Positions 9,698 through 23,900 of a DNA stretch of 64,000 nt are shown one piece after another. The position numbers and the translations under genes are program-made. Below the pieces are notes generated by a model that saw only the letters and a program-made list of their open reading frames with translations, made no database searches and was not told the DNA's origin. Origin of the DNA: Closterium sp. Naga37s-1 (taxonomy: Eukaryota > Streptophyta > Zygnematophyceae > Desmidiales > Closteriaceae); contig CANJKZ010001148.1 in NCBI GenBank assembly GCA_947471745.1, positions 1,858,281 through 1,922,280 on the forward strand. Direction: 5' to 3'. Within the stretch, counting starts at the first letter, position 1. Each line of letters begins with the position of its first letter.

Positions 9698-10984
9698 TAA
9701 GTAACGCACATTTTCTTGGTACCAAGCATACGGGTTAGTAACGCACTTCCTCTTGGTACCAACCATATGGGTAAATAACGCACTTCCTCTTGGTACCAAT
9801 CATATGGATAAGTAATGCAGTTAATCTTGGTACCAACCATATGGGTAAGTAACGCACTTACTCTTGGTACCAACCATATCGATAAATAACGCACTTACTC
9901 TTGGTACCAAAAATACGGGTAAGTAACGCACTTACTCTTGGTACCCACCATACAGGTAAGTAACGCACTTACTATTGGTACCAACCATACGGGTAAGTAA
10001 CGCACTTTTTCTTGGTACAAACAATACGGGTAAGTAACGCACTTTTTCTTGGTACCAACCATACGGGTAAGTAACGCATTTACTTTTGGTACCAACCATA
10101 CGGGTAAGTAACGCACTTTTTCTTGGTACCAACCATACGGGTAAATAACGCACTTACTATTGGTACCGAACATATCGGAAACAAACGCACTTACCCTTGG
10201 TACCAACTATATGGGTAAGTAACGCACTTACTCTTAGTACCAACCATACGGGTAAGTAACGCACTTACCCTTGGTACCAACCATACGGGTAAGTAACGCA
10301 CCTACTCTTGGTACCAACCATACGGGTAAGTAACGCATTTTTTCTTGGTACCAACCATACGGGTTAGTAACGCACTTACTCTTGATACCAGCCATATATG
10401 TAAGTAACGCACTTACACTTGGTACCAACCATATGGGTAAGTAACGCACGTACTTTTGGTACCAACCATATCGGAAACTAACGCACTTATCCTTGGTGCC
10501 AACCATATGGGTAAGTAACACACTTACTCTTGGTACCAACCATATCGGAAAGTAACGCACTTAGCCTTGGTACCAACTGCATGGGTAAGTAACGCACTTA
10601 CTCTTGCTACCAACCATACGGGTAAGTAACGCACTTTTTGTTGGTACCAACCATACGGGTAAGTAACGCACTTACTCTTGGTACCAACCATACGGGTACG
10701 TAACGCACTTACTCTTTGTACCAACCATATAAGTATGTAACACACTTCCTCTTGGTACTAATCATATCTGAAAGTAACGCACTTACCCTTGGTACCAACC
10801 ATATGGGAATGTAACGCACTTACCCTTGGTACCAACCATATGGGTAAGTAACACACTTACTCTTGGTACTAACCATACGGGTAAGGAATGGACTTATTCT
10901 TGGTACCAACCATACGGGTAAGTAACGCACTTACTCTTGGTACCAACCATATAAGTATGTTACGCAATTCCTCTTGGTACCAAC

Positions 10985-11428
10985 CATATCGGAAAGTAAC
11001 GCACTTACCCTTGGTACCAACCATATGGGTAAGTAACGCACTTACTCTTGGTACCAACCATATGGGTAAGTAACGCACTTCCTCTTGGTACCAACCATAT
11101 GGGTAAGTAATGCAGTTACTCCTGGTACTAACCATACGGGTAAGTAACGCACTTACTCTTGGTACCAACCATATCGGAAAGTAACGCACTTACCCTTGGT
11201 ACCAACCATATCGGTAAGTAACGCACTTACTCTTGGTACCAACCATATGGGTAAGTAACGCACTTACTCTTGGTACCAACCATATGGGTAAGTAACGCAC
11301 TTCCTCTTGGTACCAACCATATGGGTAAGTAATGCAGTTACTCCTGGTACTAACCATACGGGTAAGTAACGCACTTACTCTTGGTACCAACCATATCGGA
11401 AAGTAACGCACTTACCCTTGGTACCAAC
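10985..11428 (+). repeat. 222-bp tandem duplication (6 monomers, two copies)
   Basis: The string CACTTCCTCTTGG, GCAGTTACTCCTGG, GTACTAACC, CATATCGGAAAG occurs at about 11077-11182 and again 222 bp later at about 11299-11404. The first copy and its left neighbour (10.93-11.2 kb) also match the inverted left arm of the window. Confidence 0.82.
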
Positions 11429-13260
11429 CATATCAGTAAGTAACGCACTTACTCTTGGTACCAACCATATGGGTAACTAACGCACTTACTCTTGGTACCA
11501 ACCACACGGGTAAGTAACGCACTTACTCTTGGTACCAACCATATCGGAAAGGAACGCACTTACCCTTGGTACCAACCATATCGGTAAGTAACGCACTTAC
11601 TCTTGGTACCAACCATATGGGTAAATAATGCACTTACTCTTGGTACCAACCATATGGGTGAGTAATGCACTTTCTCCTTGTACCAACCATACGTGTAAGT
11701 AACGCACTTACTCTTGGTACCAACTACATCAGAAAGTAACGCACTTACCCTTGGTACCAACTATATGGGTAACTAACGCACCTACTCTTGGTACCAACCA
11801 TATGGGTAAGTAACGCACTTACTCTTGGTACCAACCATATGAGTAAGTAACGCACATACTCTTGGTACGAACCATACGGGTAAGTAACGCACATACTCTT
11901 GGTCCAAACCATATGGGTAAGTAACGCACTTACTCTTGGTACCAACCATACGGGTAAGTAACGCCCTTACTCTTGGTACGAACCATACAAGTAAGTAACG
12001 CCCTTACCCTTGGTACCAACCATATGGGTAAGTAACACACTTACTCTTGGTACCAACCATACGGGTAAGTAACATACTTAGTCTTGGAACCAACCATACG
12101 GGTAAGTAACGCACATACTCTTGGTACAAACCATACGGGTAAGTAACGCACATACTTTTGGTACAAACCATACGGGTAAGTAACGCACATACTCTTGGTA
12201 CAAACCATACGGGTAAGTAACGCACATACTCTTGGTACAATCCATTCGGGTAAGTAACGCACTTGCTCTTGGTACCGACCATACGGGTAAGTAACGCACT
12301 TACTCTTGGTACCAACCATACAGGCAAGCAACGCACCTACTCTTGGTACCAACCATACAGGTAAGTAACGCACTTACTTTTGGTACCAACCATTCGGGTA
12401 AGTAACGCACTTATTCTTGGTACCAACCATACGGGTAAGTAACGCACTTACTCTTGGTACCAACCATATGCGTAAGTAACGCACTTACTCTTGGTACCAA
12501 CCATACGGATAAGTAACGCACTTACCCTTGGTACCAACCATATGGGTAAGTAACGCACTTACTCTTAATACCAACCATATCGGAAAGTAACGCACTTACC
12601 CTAGGTACTAACCATATGGGTAAGTAACGCACTTACTCTTGGTACAAACCATATGGGTAAGTAACGCACTTACTCTTAGTACCAACCATTCGGGTAAGTA
12701 ACACCCTTACTCTTGGTACCCACCATACGGGTAAGTAACGCACTTACTCTTGGTACAAACCATACGGGTAAGTAATGCACTTACTCTTGGTACCAACCAT
12801 ACGGGTAAGTAACGCACTTACTCTTGGTACCAACCATACGGATAAGTAACGCACTTACCCTTGGTACCAACCATATGGGTAAGTAACGCACCTACTCTTG
12901 GTACAATCCATATGGGTATGTAATGCACTTACTCTTGGTACCATCCATATCGGAAAGTAACGCATTTACCCTTGGTACCAACCATATGGGTAAATAACGG
13001 ACTTACTCTTGGTACCAACCAAACGGGTAAGTAATGCACTTACTCTTGGAACCAACCATACGGGTAAGTAATGCACTTACTCTTGGTACCAACCATATGG
13101 GTGAGTAATGCACTTTCTCCTGGTACCAACCATACGTGTCAGTAACGCACTTACTCTTGGTACCAACTATATCGGAAAGTAACGCACTTACCCTTGGTAC
13201 CAACCATATGGGTAACTAATGCACCTACTCTTTGTACCAACCATATAAGTAAGTGACGCA
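11429..13260 (+). repeat. Satellite segment with CACATACTC variants
   Basis: Monomers continue without a gene. A cluster of four to five GCACATACTC monomers with TACAAACC or TACAATCC (about 12105-12250) is distinctive. Variants that later form the 11-mer unit (GGAACCAACC, TGAGTAATGCACTTTCTCC, ACTATATCGG) first appear between about 11.7 and 13.2 kb. Confidence 0.75.
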
Positions 13261-14145
13261 CTTACTCTTGGTACCAACCATACGGGTAAGTAACGCACTT
13301 ACTCTTGGTACCAACCATACGGGTAAGTAACGCACTTATTCTTGGTACAAAATACGTGTAAGTAACGCACTTATTCTTGGTACCAACCATACGGGTAAGT
13401 AACGCATTTACTCTTGGTACCAACCATACGGGTAAGTAACGCCCTTACTCTTGGTACCAACCATACGGGTAAGTAACGCACTTACTCTTGGTACCAACCA
13501 TACGGGTAAGTAACGCACTTACTCTTGGTACCAACCATACGGGCAAGCAACGCACCTACTCTTGGTACCAACCATACGGGTAAGTAACGCACTAATTCTT
13601 GGTACCAACCATACGGGTAAGTAACGCACTTACTCTTGGTACCAACCATATGCGTAAGTAACGCAATTACTCTTGGTACCAACCATACGGGTAAGTAACG
13701 CACTTACTCTTGGTACCAACCATATGGGTATGTTACGCACTTACTCTTGGTACCAACCATACGGGTAAGTAACGCACTTATTCTTGGTACAAACTACGTG
13801 TAAGTAACGCACTTATTCTTGGTACCAACCATACGGGTAAGTAACGCACTTACTCTTGGTACCAACCATACGGGTAAGTAACGCCCTTACTCTTGGTACC
13901 AACCATACGGGTAAGTAACGCACTTACTCTTGGTACCAACCATACGGGTAAGTAACGCACTTACTCTTGGTACCAACCATACGGGCAAGCAACGCACCTA
14001 CTCTTGGTACCAACCATACGGGTAAGTAACGCACTAATTCTTGGTACCAACCATACGGGTAAGTAACGCACTTACTCTTGGTACCAACCATATGCGTAAG
14101 TAACGCAATTACTCTTGGTACCAACCATACGGGTAAGTAACGCAC
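13261..14145 (+). repeat. 442-bp tandem duplication (12 monomers, two copies)
   Basis: Two copies about 442 bp apart share a shortened monomer with TACGTGTAAG (near 13350 and 13792), then GGGCAAGCAACGCACC (near 13541 and 13983), GCACTAATTCTTGG and CATATGCGTAAG in the same order. The short monomer explains why the unit is 442 rather than 444 bp. Confidence 0.85.
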
Positions 14146-17100
14146 TTACTCTTGGTACAAACCATATGGGTATGTTACGCACTTACTCTTGGTACCAACC
14201 ATACGGGTAACTAACGGACTTACTCTTGGTACCAACCATACGGGTAAGTAACGCACTTACTCTTGGTACCAACCATACGGGCAAGCAACGCACCTACTCT
14301 TGGTACCAACCATACGGGTAAGTAACGCAGTTATTCTTGGTACCAACCATACGGGTAAGTAACGCACTTACTCTTGGTACCAACCATACGCGTAAGTAAC
14401 GCACTTACTCTTGGTACCAACCATACGGGTAAGTAACGCACTTATTCTTGGTACCAACCATACAGGTATGTAACGCACTTAATCTTGGTACAAACCATAT
14501 GGGTAAGTTACGCACTTACTCTTGGTACCAACCATACGGGTAAGTAACGCCCTTACTCTTGGTACCAACCATACGGGTAAGTAACGCACTTACTCTTGGT
14601 ACAAACCATACGGGTAAGTAACGCACTTACTCTTGGTACCAACCATACGGGTAAGTAACGCACTTACTCTTGGTACCAACCATACGGGTAAGTAACGCAC
14701 TTACTCTTGGTACCAACCATATCGGAAAGTAACGCACTTACCCTTGGTACCAACCATATGGGTATGTAACGCACTTACTCTTGGTACAATCTATATGGGT
14801 ATGTAACGCACTTACTCTTGGTACCAACCATATCAGAAAGTAACGCACTTACCCTTGGTACCAACCATATGGGTAAGTAACACACTTACTCTTGGTACCA
14901 ACCATACAGGTATGTAACGCACTTAATCTTCGTACAAACCATATGGGTAAGTTACGCACTTACTCTTGGTACCAACCACACGGGTAAGTAACGCCCTTGC
15001 TCTTGGTACCAACCATACTGGTAAGTAACACACTTACTCTTGGTACAAACCATACGGGTAAGTAACGCACTTACTCTTGGTACCAACCATACGGGTAAGT
15101 AACGCCCTTACTCTTGGTACGAACCATACGGGTAAGTAACGCCCTTACCCTTGGTACCAACCATATGGGTAAGTAACACACTTACTCTTGGTACCAACCA
15201 TACGGGTAAGTAACATACTTAGTCTTGGAACCAACCATACGGGTAAGTAACATACTTAGTCTTGGTACCAACCATACAGGTATGTAACGCACTTACTCTT
15301 GGTACCAACCATACGGGTAAGTAACGCCCTTACTCTTGGTACAAACCATACGGATAAGTAACGCATATACTCTTCGTACAAACCATACGGGTAAGTAACG
15401 CACTTACTCTTGGTACAGACCATATGGGTAAATAATGCACTTACTCTTGGTACCAACCATATGGGTGAGTAATGCACTTTCTCCTGGTACCAACCATACG
15501 TGTAAGTAACGCACGTACCATTGGTACCAACTATATGGGTAACTAACGGACCTACTCTTGGTACCAACCATATGGGTAAGTAACGCACTTACTCTTGGTA
15601 CCAACCATATGAGTAAGTAACGCACATACTCTTGGTACAAACCATACGGGTAAGTAACACACTTACTCTTGGTACAAACCATATGGGTAAGTAACGCACT
15701 TACTCTTGGTACCAACCATACGGGTAAATAACGCCCTTACTCTTGGTACGAACCATACGGGTAAGTAACGCCCTTACCCTTGGTACCAACCATATGGGTA
15801 AGTAACACACTTACTCTTGGTACCAACCATACAGGTATGTAACGCACTTAATCTTCGTACAAACCATATGGGTAAGTTACGCACTTACTCTTGGTACCAA
15901 CCACACGGGTAAGTAATGCCCTTGCTCTTGGTACCAACCATACTGGTAAGTAACACACTTACTCTTGGTACAAACCATACGGGTAAGTAACGCACTTACT
16001 CTTGGTACCAACCATACGGGTAAGTAACGCCCTTACTCTTGGTACGGACCATACGGGTAAGTAACGCCCTTACCCTTGGTACCAACCATATGGGTAAGTA
16101 ACACACTTACTCTTGGTACCAACCATACGGGTAAGTAACATACTTAGTCTTGGAACCAACCATACGGGTAAGTAACATACTTACTCTTGGTACAAACCAT
16201 ACGGGTAAGTAACGCATATACTCTTCGTACAAACCATACGGGTAAGTAACGCACTTACTCTTGGTACAGACCATACGGGTAAGTAACGCACTTACTCTTG
16301 GTACCAACCATAGGGTAACTAACGCACCTACTCTTGGTACCAACCATACGGGTAAGTAACGCACTTACTCTTGGTACCAACCATTCGGGTAAGTAACGCA
16401 CTTATTCTTGGTACCAACCATACGGGTAAGTAACGCACTTACTCTTGGTACCAACCATACGGATAAGTAACGCACTTACCCTTGGTACCAACCATATGGG
16501 TAAGTAACGCACCTACTCTTGGTACAATCCATATGGGTATGTAACGCACTTACTCTTGCTACCAACCATATCGGAAAGTAACGCATTTACCCTTCGTACC
16601 AACCATATGGGTAAATAACGGACTTACTCTTGGTACCAACCATACGGGTAAGTAATGCACTTACTCTTGGTACCAACCATTCGTGTAAGTAACGCACTTA
16701 CTCTTGGAACCAACCATACGGGTAAGTAACGCACTTACTCTTGGTACCAACCATACGGGTAAGTAACGCACTTATTCTTGGTACCAACCATACGGGTAAG
16801 TAACGCACTTACTCTTGGTACCAACCATATCGGAAAGTAACGCATTTACCCTTGGTACCAACCATATGGGTAAATAACGGACTTACTCTTGGTACCAACC
16901 ATACGGGTAAGTAATGCACTTACTCTTGGTACCAACCATTCGTGTAAGTAACGCACTTACTCTTGGAACCAACCATACGGGTAAGTAACGCACTTACTCT
17001 TGGTACAAACCATATGGGTAAGTAATGCACTTACTCTTGGTACCAACCATATGGGTGAGTAATGCACTTTCTCCTGGTACCAACCATTCGTGTAAGTAAC

Positions 17101-20045
17101 GCACTTACTCTTGGTACCAACTATATCGGAAAGTAACGCACTTACCCTTGGTACCAACCATTTGGGTAACTAACGCACCTACTCTTGGTACCAACCATAT
17201 GGGTAAGTAACGCACTTACTCTTGGTACCAACCATACGCGTAAGTAACGCACTTACTCTTGGTACCAACCATACGGGTAAGTAACGCACTTATTCTTGGT
17301 ACCAACCATACAGGTATGTAACGCACTTACTCTTGGTACCAACCATACGGGTAAGTAACGCCCTTACTCTTGGTACCAACCATACGGGTAAGTAACGCAC
17401 TTACTCTTGGTACAAACCATACGGGTAAGTAACGCATATACTCTTCGTACAAACCATACGGGTAAGTAACGCACTTACTCTTGGTACAGACCATACGGGT
17501 AAGTAACGCACTTACTCTTGGTACCAACCATAGGGTAACTAACGCACCTACTCTTGGTACCAACCATACGGGTAAGTAACGCACTTACTCTTGGTACCAA
17601 CCATTCGGGTAAGTAACGCACTTATTCTTGGTACCAACCATACGGGTAAGTAACGCACTTACTCTTGGTACCAACCATACGCGTAAGTAACGCACTTACT
17701 CTTGGTACCAACCATACGGATAAGTAACGCACTTACCCTTGGTACCAACCATATGGGTAAGTAACGCACCTACTCTTGGTACAATCCATATGGGTATGTA
17801 ACGCACTTACTCTTGCTACCAACCATATCGGAAAGTAACGCATTTACCCTTCGTACCAACCATATGGGTAAATAACGGACTTACTCTTGGTACCAACCAT
17901 ACGGGTAAGTAATGCACTTACTCTTGGTACCAACCATTCGTGTAAGTAACGCACTTACTCTTGGAACCAACCATACGGGTAAGTAACGCACTTACTCTTG
18001 GTACCAACCATACGGGTAAGTAACGCACTTATTCTTGGTACCAACCATACGGGTAAGTAACGCACTTACTCTTGGTACCAACCATATCGGAAAGTAACGC
18101 ATTTACCCTTGGTACCAACCATATGGGTAAATAACGGACTTACTCTTGGTACCAACCATACGGGTAAGTAATGCACTTACTCTTGGTACCAACCATTCGT
18201 GTAAGTAACGCACTTACTCTTGGAACCAACCATACGGGTAAGTAACGCACTTACTCTTGGTACAAACCATATGGGTAAGTAATGCACTTACTCTTGGTAC
18301 CAACCATATGGGTGAGTAATGCACTTTCTCCTGGTACCAACCATTCGTGTAAGTAACGCACTTACTCTTGGTACCAACTATATCGGAAAGTAACGCACTT
18401 ACCCTTGGTACCAACCATTTGGGTAACTAACGCACCTACTCTTGGTACCAACCATATGGGTAAGTAACGCACTTACTCTTGGTACCAACCATATCGGAAA
18501 GTAACGCATTTACCCTTGGTACCAACCATATGGGTAAATAACGGACTTACTCTTGGTACCAACCATACGGGTAAGTAATGCACTTACTCTTGGTACCAAC
18601 CATTCGTGTAAGTAACGCAATTACTCTTGGAACCAACCATACGGGTAAGTAACGCACTTACTCTTGGTACAAACCATATGGGTAAGTAACGCACTTACCC
18701 TTGGTACCAACCATATGGGTAACTAACGCACCTACTCTTGGTACCAACCATATGGGTGAGTAATGCACTTTCTCCTGGTACCAACCATTCGTGTAAGTAA
18801 CGCACTTACTCTTGGTACCAACTATATTGGAAAGTAACGCACTTACCCTTGGTACCAACCATATGGGTAACTAACGCACCTACTCTTGGTACCAACCATA
18901 TGAGTAAGTAACGCACTTACTCTTGGTACCAACCATACGGGTAAGTAACGCACTTACTCTTGGTACCAACCATACGGGTAAGTAACGCACTTATTCTTGG
19001 TACCAACCATACGGGTAAGTAACGCACTTACTCTTGGTACAAACCATATGGGTAAGTAACGCACTTACTCTTGGTACCAACTATTCGGGTAAGTAACGCC
19101 CTTACTCTTGGTACCCACCATACGGGTAAGTAACGCACTTACTCTTGGTACCAACCATACGGGTAAGTAACGCACTTACCCTTGGTACCAACCATATGGG
19201 TAAGTAACGCACCTACTCTTGGTACAATCCATATGGGTATGTAACGCACTTACTCTTGGTACCAACCATATCGGAAAGTAACGCATTTACCCTTGGTACC
19301 AACCATATGGGTAAATAACGGACTTACTCTTGGTACCAACCATACGGGTAAGTAATGCACTTACTCTTGGTACCAACCATACGGGTAAGTAACGCACTTA
19401 TTCTTGGTACCAACCATACGGGTAAGTAACGCACTTACTCTTGGTACCAACCATACGGGTAAGTAACGCACTTACTCTTGATACCAACCATATCGGAAAG
19501 TAACGCACTTACCCTAGGTACAGACCATATGGGTAAGTAACGCACTTACTCTTGGTACCAACTATTCGGGTAAGTAACGCCCTTACTCTTGGTACCCACC
19601 ATACGGGTAAGTAACGCACTTACTCTTGGTACCAACCATACGGGTAAGTAACGCACTTACTCTTGGTACCAACCATACGGGTAAGTAACGCACTTATTCT
19701 TGGTACCAACCATACGGGTAAGTAACGCACTTACTCTTGGTACAAACCATATGGGTAAGTAACGCACTTACTCTTGGTACCAACTATTCGGGTAAGTAAC
19801 GCCCTTACTCTTGGTACCCACCATACGGGTAAGTAACGCACTTACTCTTGGTACCAACCATACGGGTAAGTAACGCACTTACCCTTGGTACCAACCATAT
19901 GGGTAAGTAACGCACCTACTCTTGGTACAATCCATATGGGTATGTAACGCACTTACTCTTGGTACCAACCATATCGGAAAGTAACGCATTTACCCTTGGT
20001 ACCAACCATATGGGTAAATAACGGACTTACTCTTGGTACCAACCA
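13720..20045 (+). repeat. Segmental duplication, first copy
   Basis: Marker monomers run in the same order here and in 20.96-25.78 kb: CATATGGGTATGTTACG, the short TACGTG monomer, GGGCAAGCAACG, TACAATCTATATGG, AATCTTCGTAC, CATACTTAGTCTTGG, CATAGGGTAACT, and CTATTCGGGTAAG with CGCCCTTACTC. Offsets step from about 7,246 to 7,283, 6,987 and 5,730 bp, each step being close to a whole number of monomers (+1, -8, -34). This copy therefore holds about 1.5 kb more than the other. Confidence 0.85.
16300..18900 (+). repeat. Tandem duplication of about 1.25 kb (about 34 monomers)
   Basis: The run from CATAGGGTAACTAACG (16308 and 17529) through the 11-mer block with GGAACCAACC and CTATATCGG (ending near 17157 and 18414) occurs twice in tandem. 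The offset is 1,220 bp at the start and 1,257 bp after one extra monomer in the second copy. The corresponding place near 23.3-24.6 kb has only one copy, so this doubling came after the larger duplication or was lost in the other copy. Confidence 0.8.
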
Positions 20046-20957
20046 TACGGGTAAGTAATGCACTTACTCTTGGTACCAACCATATGGGTATGTTACGCAC
20101 TTACTCTTGGTACCAACCATACGGGTAAGTAACGCACTTATTCTTGGTACAAACTACGTGTAAGTAACGCACTTATTCTTGGTACCAACCATACGGGTAA
20201 GTAACGCACTTACTCTCGGTACCAACCATACGGGTAAGTAACGCCCTTACTCTTGGTACCAACCATACGGGTAAGTAACGCACTTACTCTTGGTACAAAC
20301 CATATGGGTAAGTAACGCACTTACTCTTGGTACCAACTATTCGGGTAAGTAACGCCCTTACTCTTGGTACCCACCATACGGGTAAGTAACGCACTTACTC
20401 TTGGTACCAACCATACGGGTAAGTAACGCACTTACCCTTGGTACCAACCATATGGGTAAGTAACGCACCTACTCTTGGTACAATCCATATGGGTATGTAA
20501 CGCACTTACTCTTGGTACCAACCATATCGGAAAGTAACGCATTTACCCTTGGTACCAACCATATGGGTAAATAACGGACTTACTCTTGGAACCAACCATA
20601 CGGGTAAGTAATGCACTTACTCTTGGTACCAACCATACGGGTAAGTAACGCACTTATTCTTGGTACCAACCATACGGGTAAGTAACGCACTTACTCTTGA
20701 TACCAACCATATCGGAAAGTAACGCACTTACCCTAGGTACAAACCATATGGGTAAGTAACGCACTTACTCTTGGTACCAACTATTCGGGTAAGTAACGCC
20801 CTTACTCTTGGTACCCACCATACGGGTAAGTAACGCACTTACTCTTGGTACCAACCATACGGGTAAGTAACGCACTTACTCTTGGTACCAACCATACGGG
20901 TAAGTAACGCACTTATTCTTGGTACCAACCATACGGGTAAGTAATGCACTTACTCTT

Positions 20958-23900
20958 GGTACCAACCATATGGGTATGTTACGCACTTACTCTTGGTACC
21001 AACCATACGGGTAAGTAACGCACTTATTCTTGGTACAAACTACGTGTAAGTAACGCACTTATTCTTGGTACCAACCATACGGGTAAGTAACGCACTTACT
21101 CTTGGTACCAACCATACGGGTAAGTAACGCCCTTACTCTTGGTACCAACCATACGGGTAAGTAACGCACTTACTCTTGGTACCAACCATACGGGTAAGTA
21201 ACGCACTTACTCTTGGTACCAACCATACGGGCAAGCAACGCACCTACTCTTGGTACCAACCATACGGGTAAGTAACGCACTAATTCTTGGTACCAACCAT
21301 ACGGGTAAGTAACGCACTTACTCTTGGTACCAACCATATGCGTAAGTAACGCAATTACTCTTGGTACCAACCATACGGGTAAGTAACGCACTTACTCTTG
21401 GTACAAACCATATGGGTATGTTACGCACTTACTCTTGGTACCAACCATACGGGTAACTAACGGACTTACTCTTGGTACCAACCATACGGGTAAGTAACGC
21501 ACTTACTCTTGGTACCAACCATACGGGCAAGCAACGCACCTACTCTTGGTACCAACCATACGGGTAAGTAACGCAGTTATTCTTGGTACCAACCATACGG
21601 GTAAGTAACGCACTTACTCTTGGTACCAACCATACGCGTAAGTAACGCACTTACTCTTGGTACCAACCATACGGGTAAGTAACGCACTTATTCTTGGTAC
21701 CAACCATACAGGTATGTAACGCACTTAATCTTGGTACAAACCATATGGGTAAGTTACGCACTTACTCTTGGTACCAACCATACGGGTAAGTAACGCCCTT
21801 ACTCTTGGTACCAACCATACGGGTAAGTAACGCACTTACTCTTGGTACAAACCATACGGGTAAGTAACGCACTTACTCTTGGTACCAACCATACGGGTAA
21901 GTAACGCACTTACTCTTGGTACCAACCATACGGGTAAGTAACGCACTTACTCTTGGTACCAACCATATCGGAAAGTAACGCACTTACCCTTGGTACCAAC
22001 CATATGGGTATGTAACGCACTTACTCTTGGTACAATCTATATGGGTATGTAACGCACTTACTCTTGGTACCAACCATATCAGAAAGTAACGCACTTACCC
22101 TTGGTACCAACCATATGGGTAAGTAACACACTTACTCTTGGTACCAACCATACAGGTATGTAACGCACTTAATCTTCGTACAAACCATATGGGTAAGTTA
22201 CGCACTTACTCTTGGTACCAACCACACGGGTAAGTAACGCCCTTGCTCTTGGTACCAACCATACTGGTAAGTAACACACTTACTCTTGGTACAAACCATA
22301 CGGGTAAGTAACGCACTTACTCTTGGTACCAACCATACGGGTAAGTAACGCCCTTACTCTTGGTACAAACCATACGGGTAAGTAACGCCCTTACCCTTGG
22401 TACCAACCATATGGGTAAGTAACACACTTACTCTTGGTACCAACCATACGGGTAAGTAACATACTTAGTCTTGGAACCAACCATACGGGTAAGTAACATA
22501 CTTAGTCTTGGTACCAACCATACAGGTATGTAACGCACTTACTCTTGGTACCAACCATACGGGTAAGTAACGCACTTACTCTTGGTACCAATCATACGGG
22601 TAAGTAACGCACTTACTCTTGGTACAAACCATACGGATAAGTAACGCATATACTCTTCGTACAAACCATACGGGTAAGTAACGCACTTACTCTTGGTACA
22701 GACCATATGGGTAAATAATGCACTTACTCTTGGTACCAACCATATGGGTGAGTAATGCACTTTCTCCTGGTACCAACCATACGTGTAAGTAACGCACGTA
22801 CCATTGGTACCAACTATATGGGTAACTAACGGACCTACTCTTGGTACCAACCATATGGGTAAGTAACGCACTTACTCTTGGTACCAACCATATGAGTAAG
22901 TAACGCACATACTCTTGGTACAAACCATACGGGTAAGTAACACACTTACTCTTGGTACAAACCATATGGGTAAGTAACGCACTTACTCTTGGTACCAACC
23001 ATACGGGTAAGTAACGCCCTTACTCTTGGTACGGACCATACGGGTAAGTAACGCCCTTACCCTTGGTACCAACCATATGGGTAAGTAACACACTTACTCT
23101 TGGTACCAACCATACGGGTAAGTAACATACTTAGTCTTGGAACCAACCATACGGGTAAGTAACATACTTACTCTTGGTACAAACCATACGGGTAAGTAAC
23201 GCATATACTCTTCGTACAAACCATACGGGTAAGTAACGCACTTACTCTTGGTACAGACCATACGGGTAAGTAACGCACTTACTCTTGGTACCAACCATAG
23301 GGTAACTAACGCACCTACTCTTGGTACCAACCATACGGGTAAGTAACGCACTTACTCTTGGTACCAACCATTCGGGTAAGTAACGCACTTATTCTTGGTA
23401 CCAACCATACGGGTAAGTAACGCACTTACTCTTGGTACCAACCATACGGATAAGTAACGCACTTACCCTTGGTACCAACCATATGGGTAAGTAACGCACC
23501 TACTCTTGGTACAATCCATATGGGTATGTAACGCACTTACTCTTGCTACCAACCATATCGGAAAGTAACGCATTTACCCTTCGTACCAACCATATGGGTA
23601 AATAACGGACTTACTCTTGGTACCAACCATACGGGTAAGTAATGCACTTACTCTTGGTACCAACCATTCGTGTAAGTAACGCACTTACTCTTGGAATCAA
23701 CCATACGGGTAAGTAACGCACTTACTCTTGGTACCAACCATACGGGTAAGTAACGCACTTATTCTTGGTACCAACCATACGGGTAAGTAACGCACTTACT
23801 CTTGGTACCAACCATATCGGAAAGTAACGCATTTACCCTTGGTACCAACCATATGGGTAAATAACGGACTTACTCTTGGTACCAACCATACGGGTAAGTA

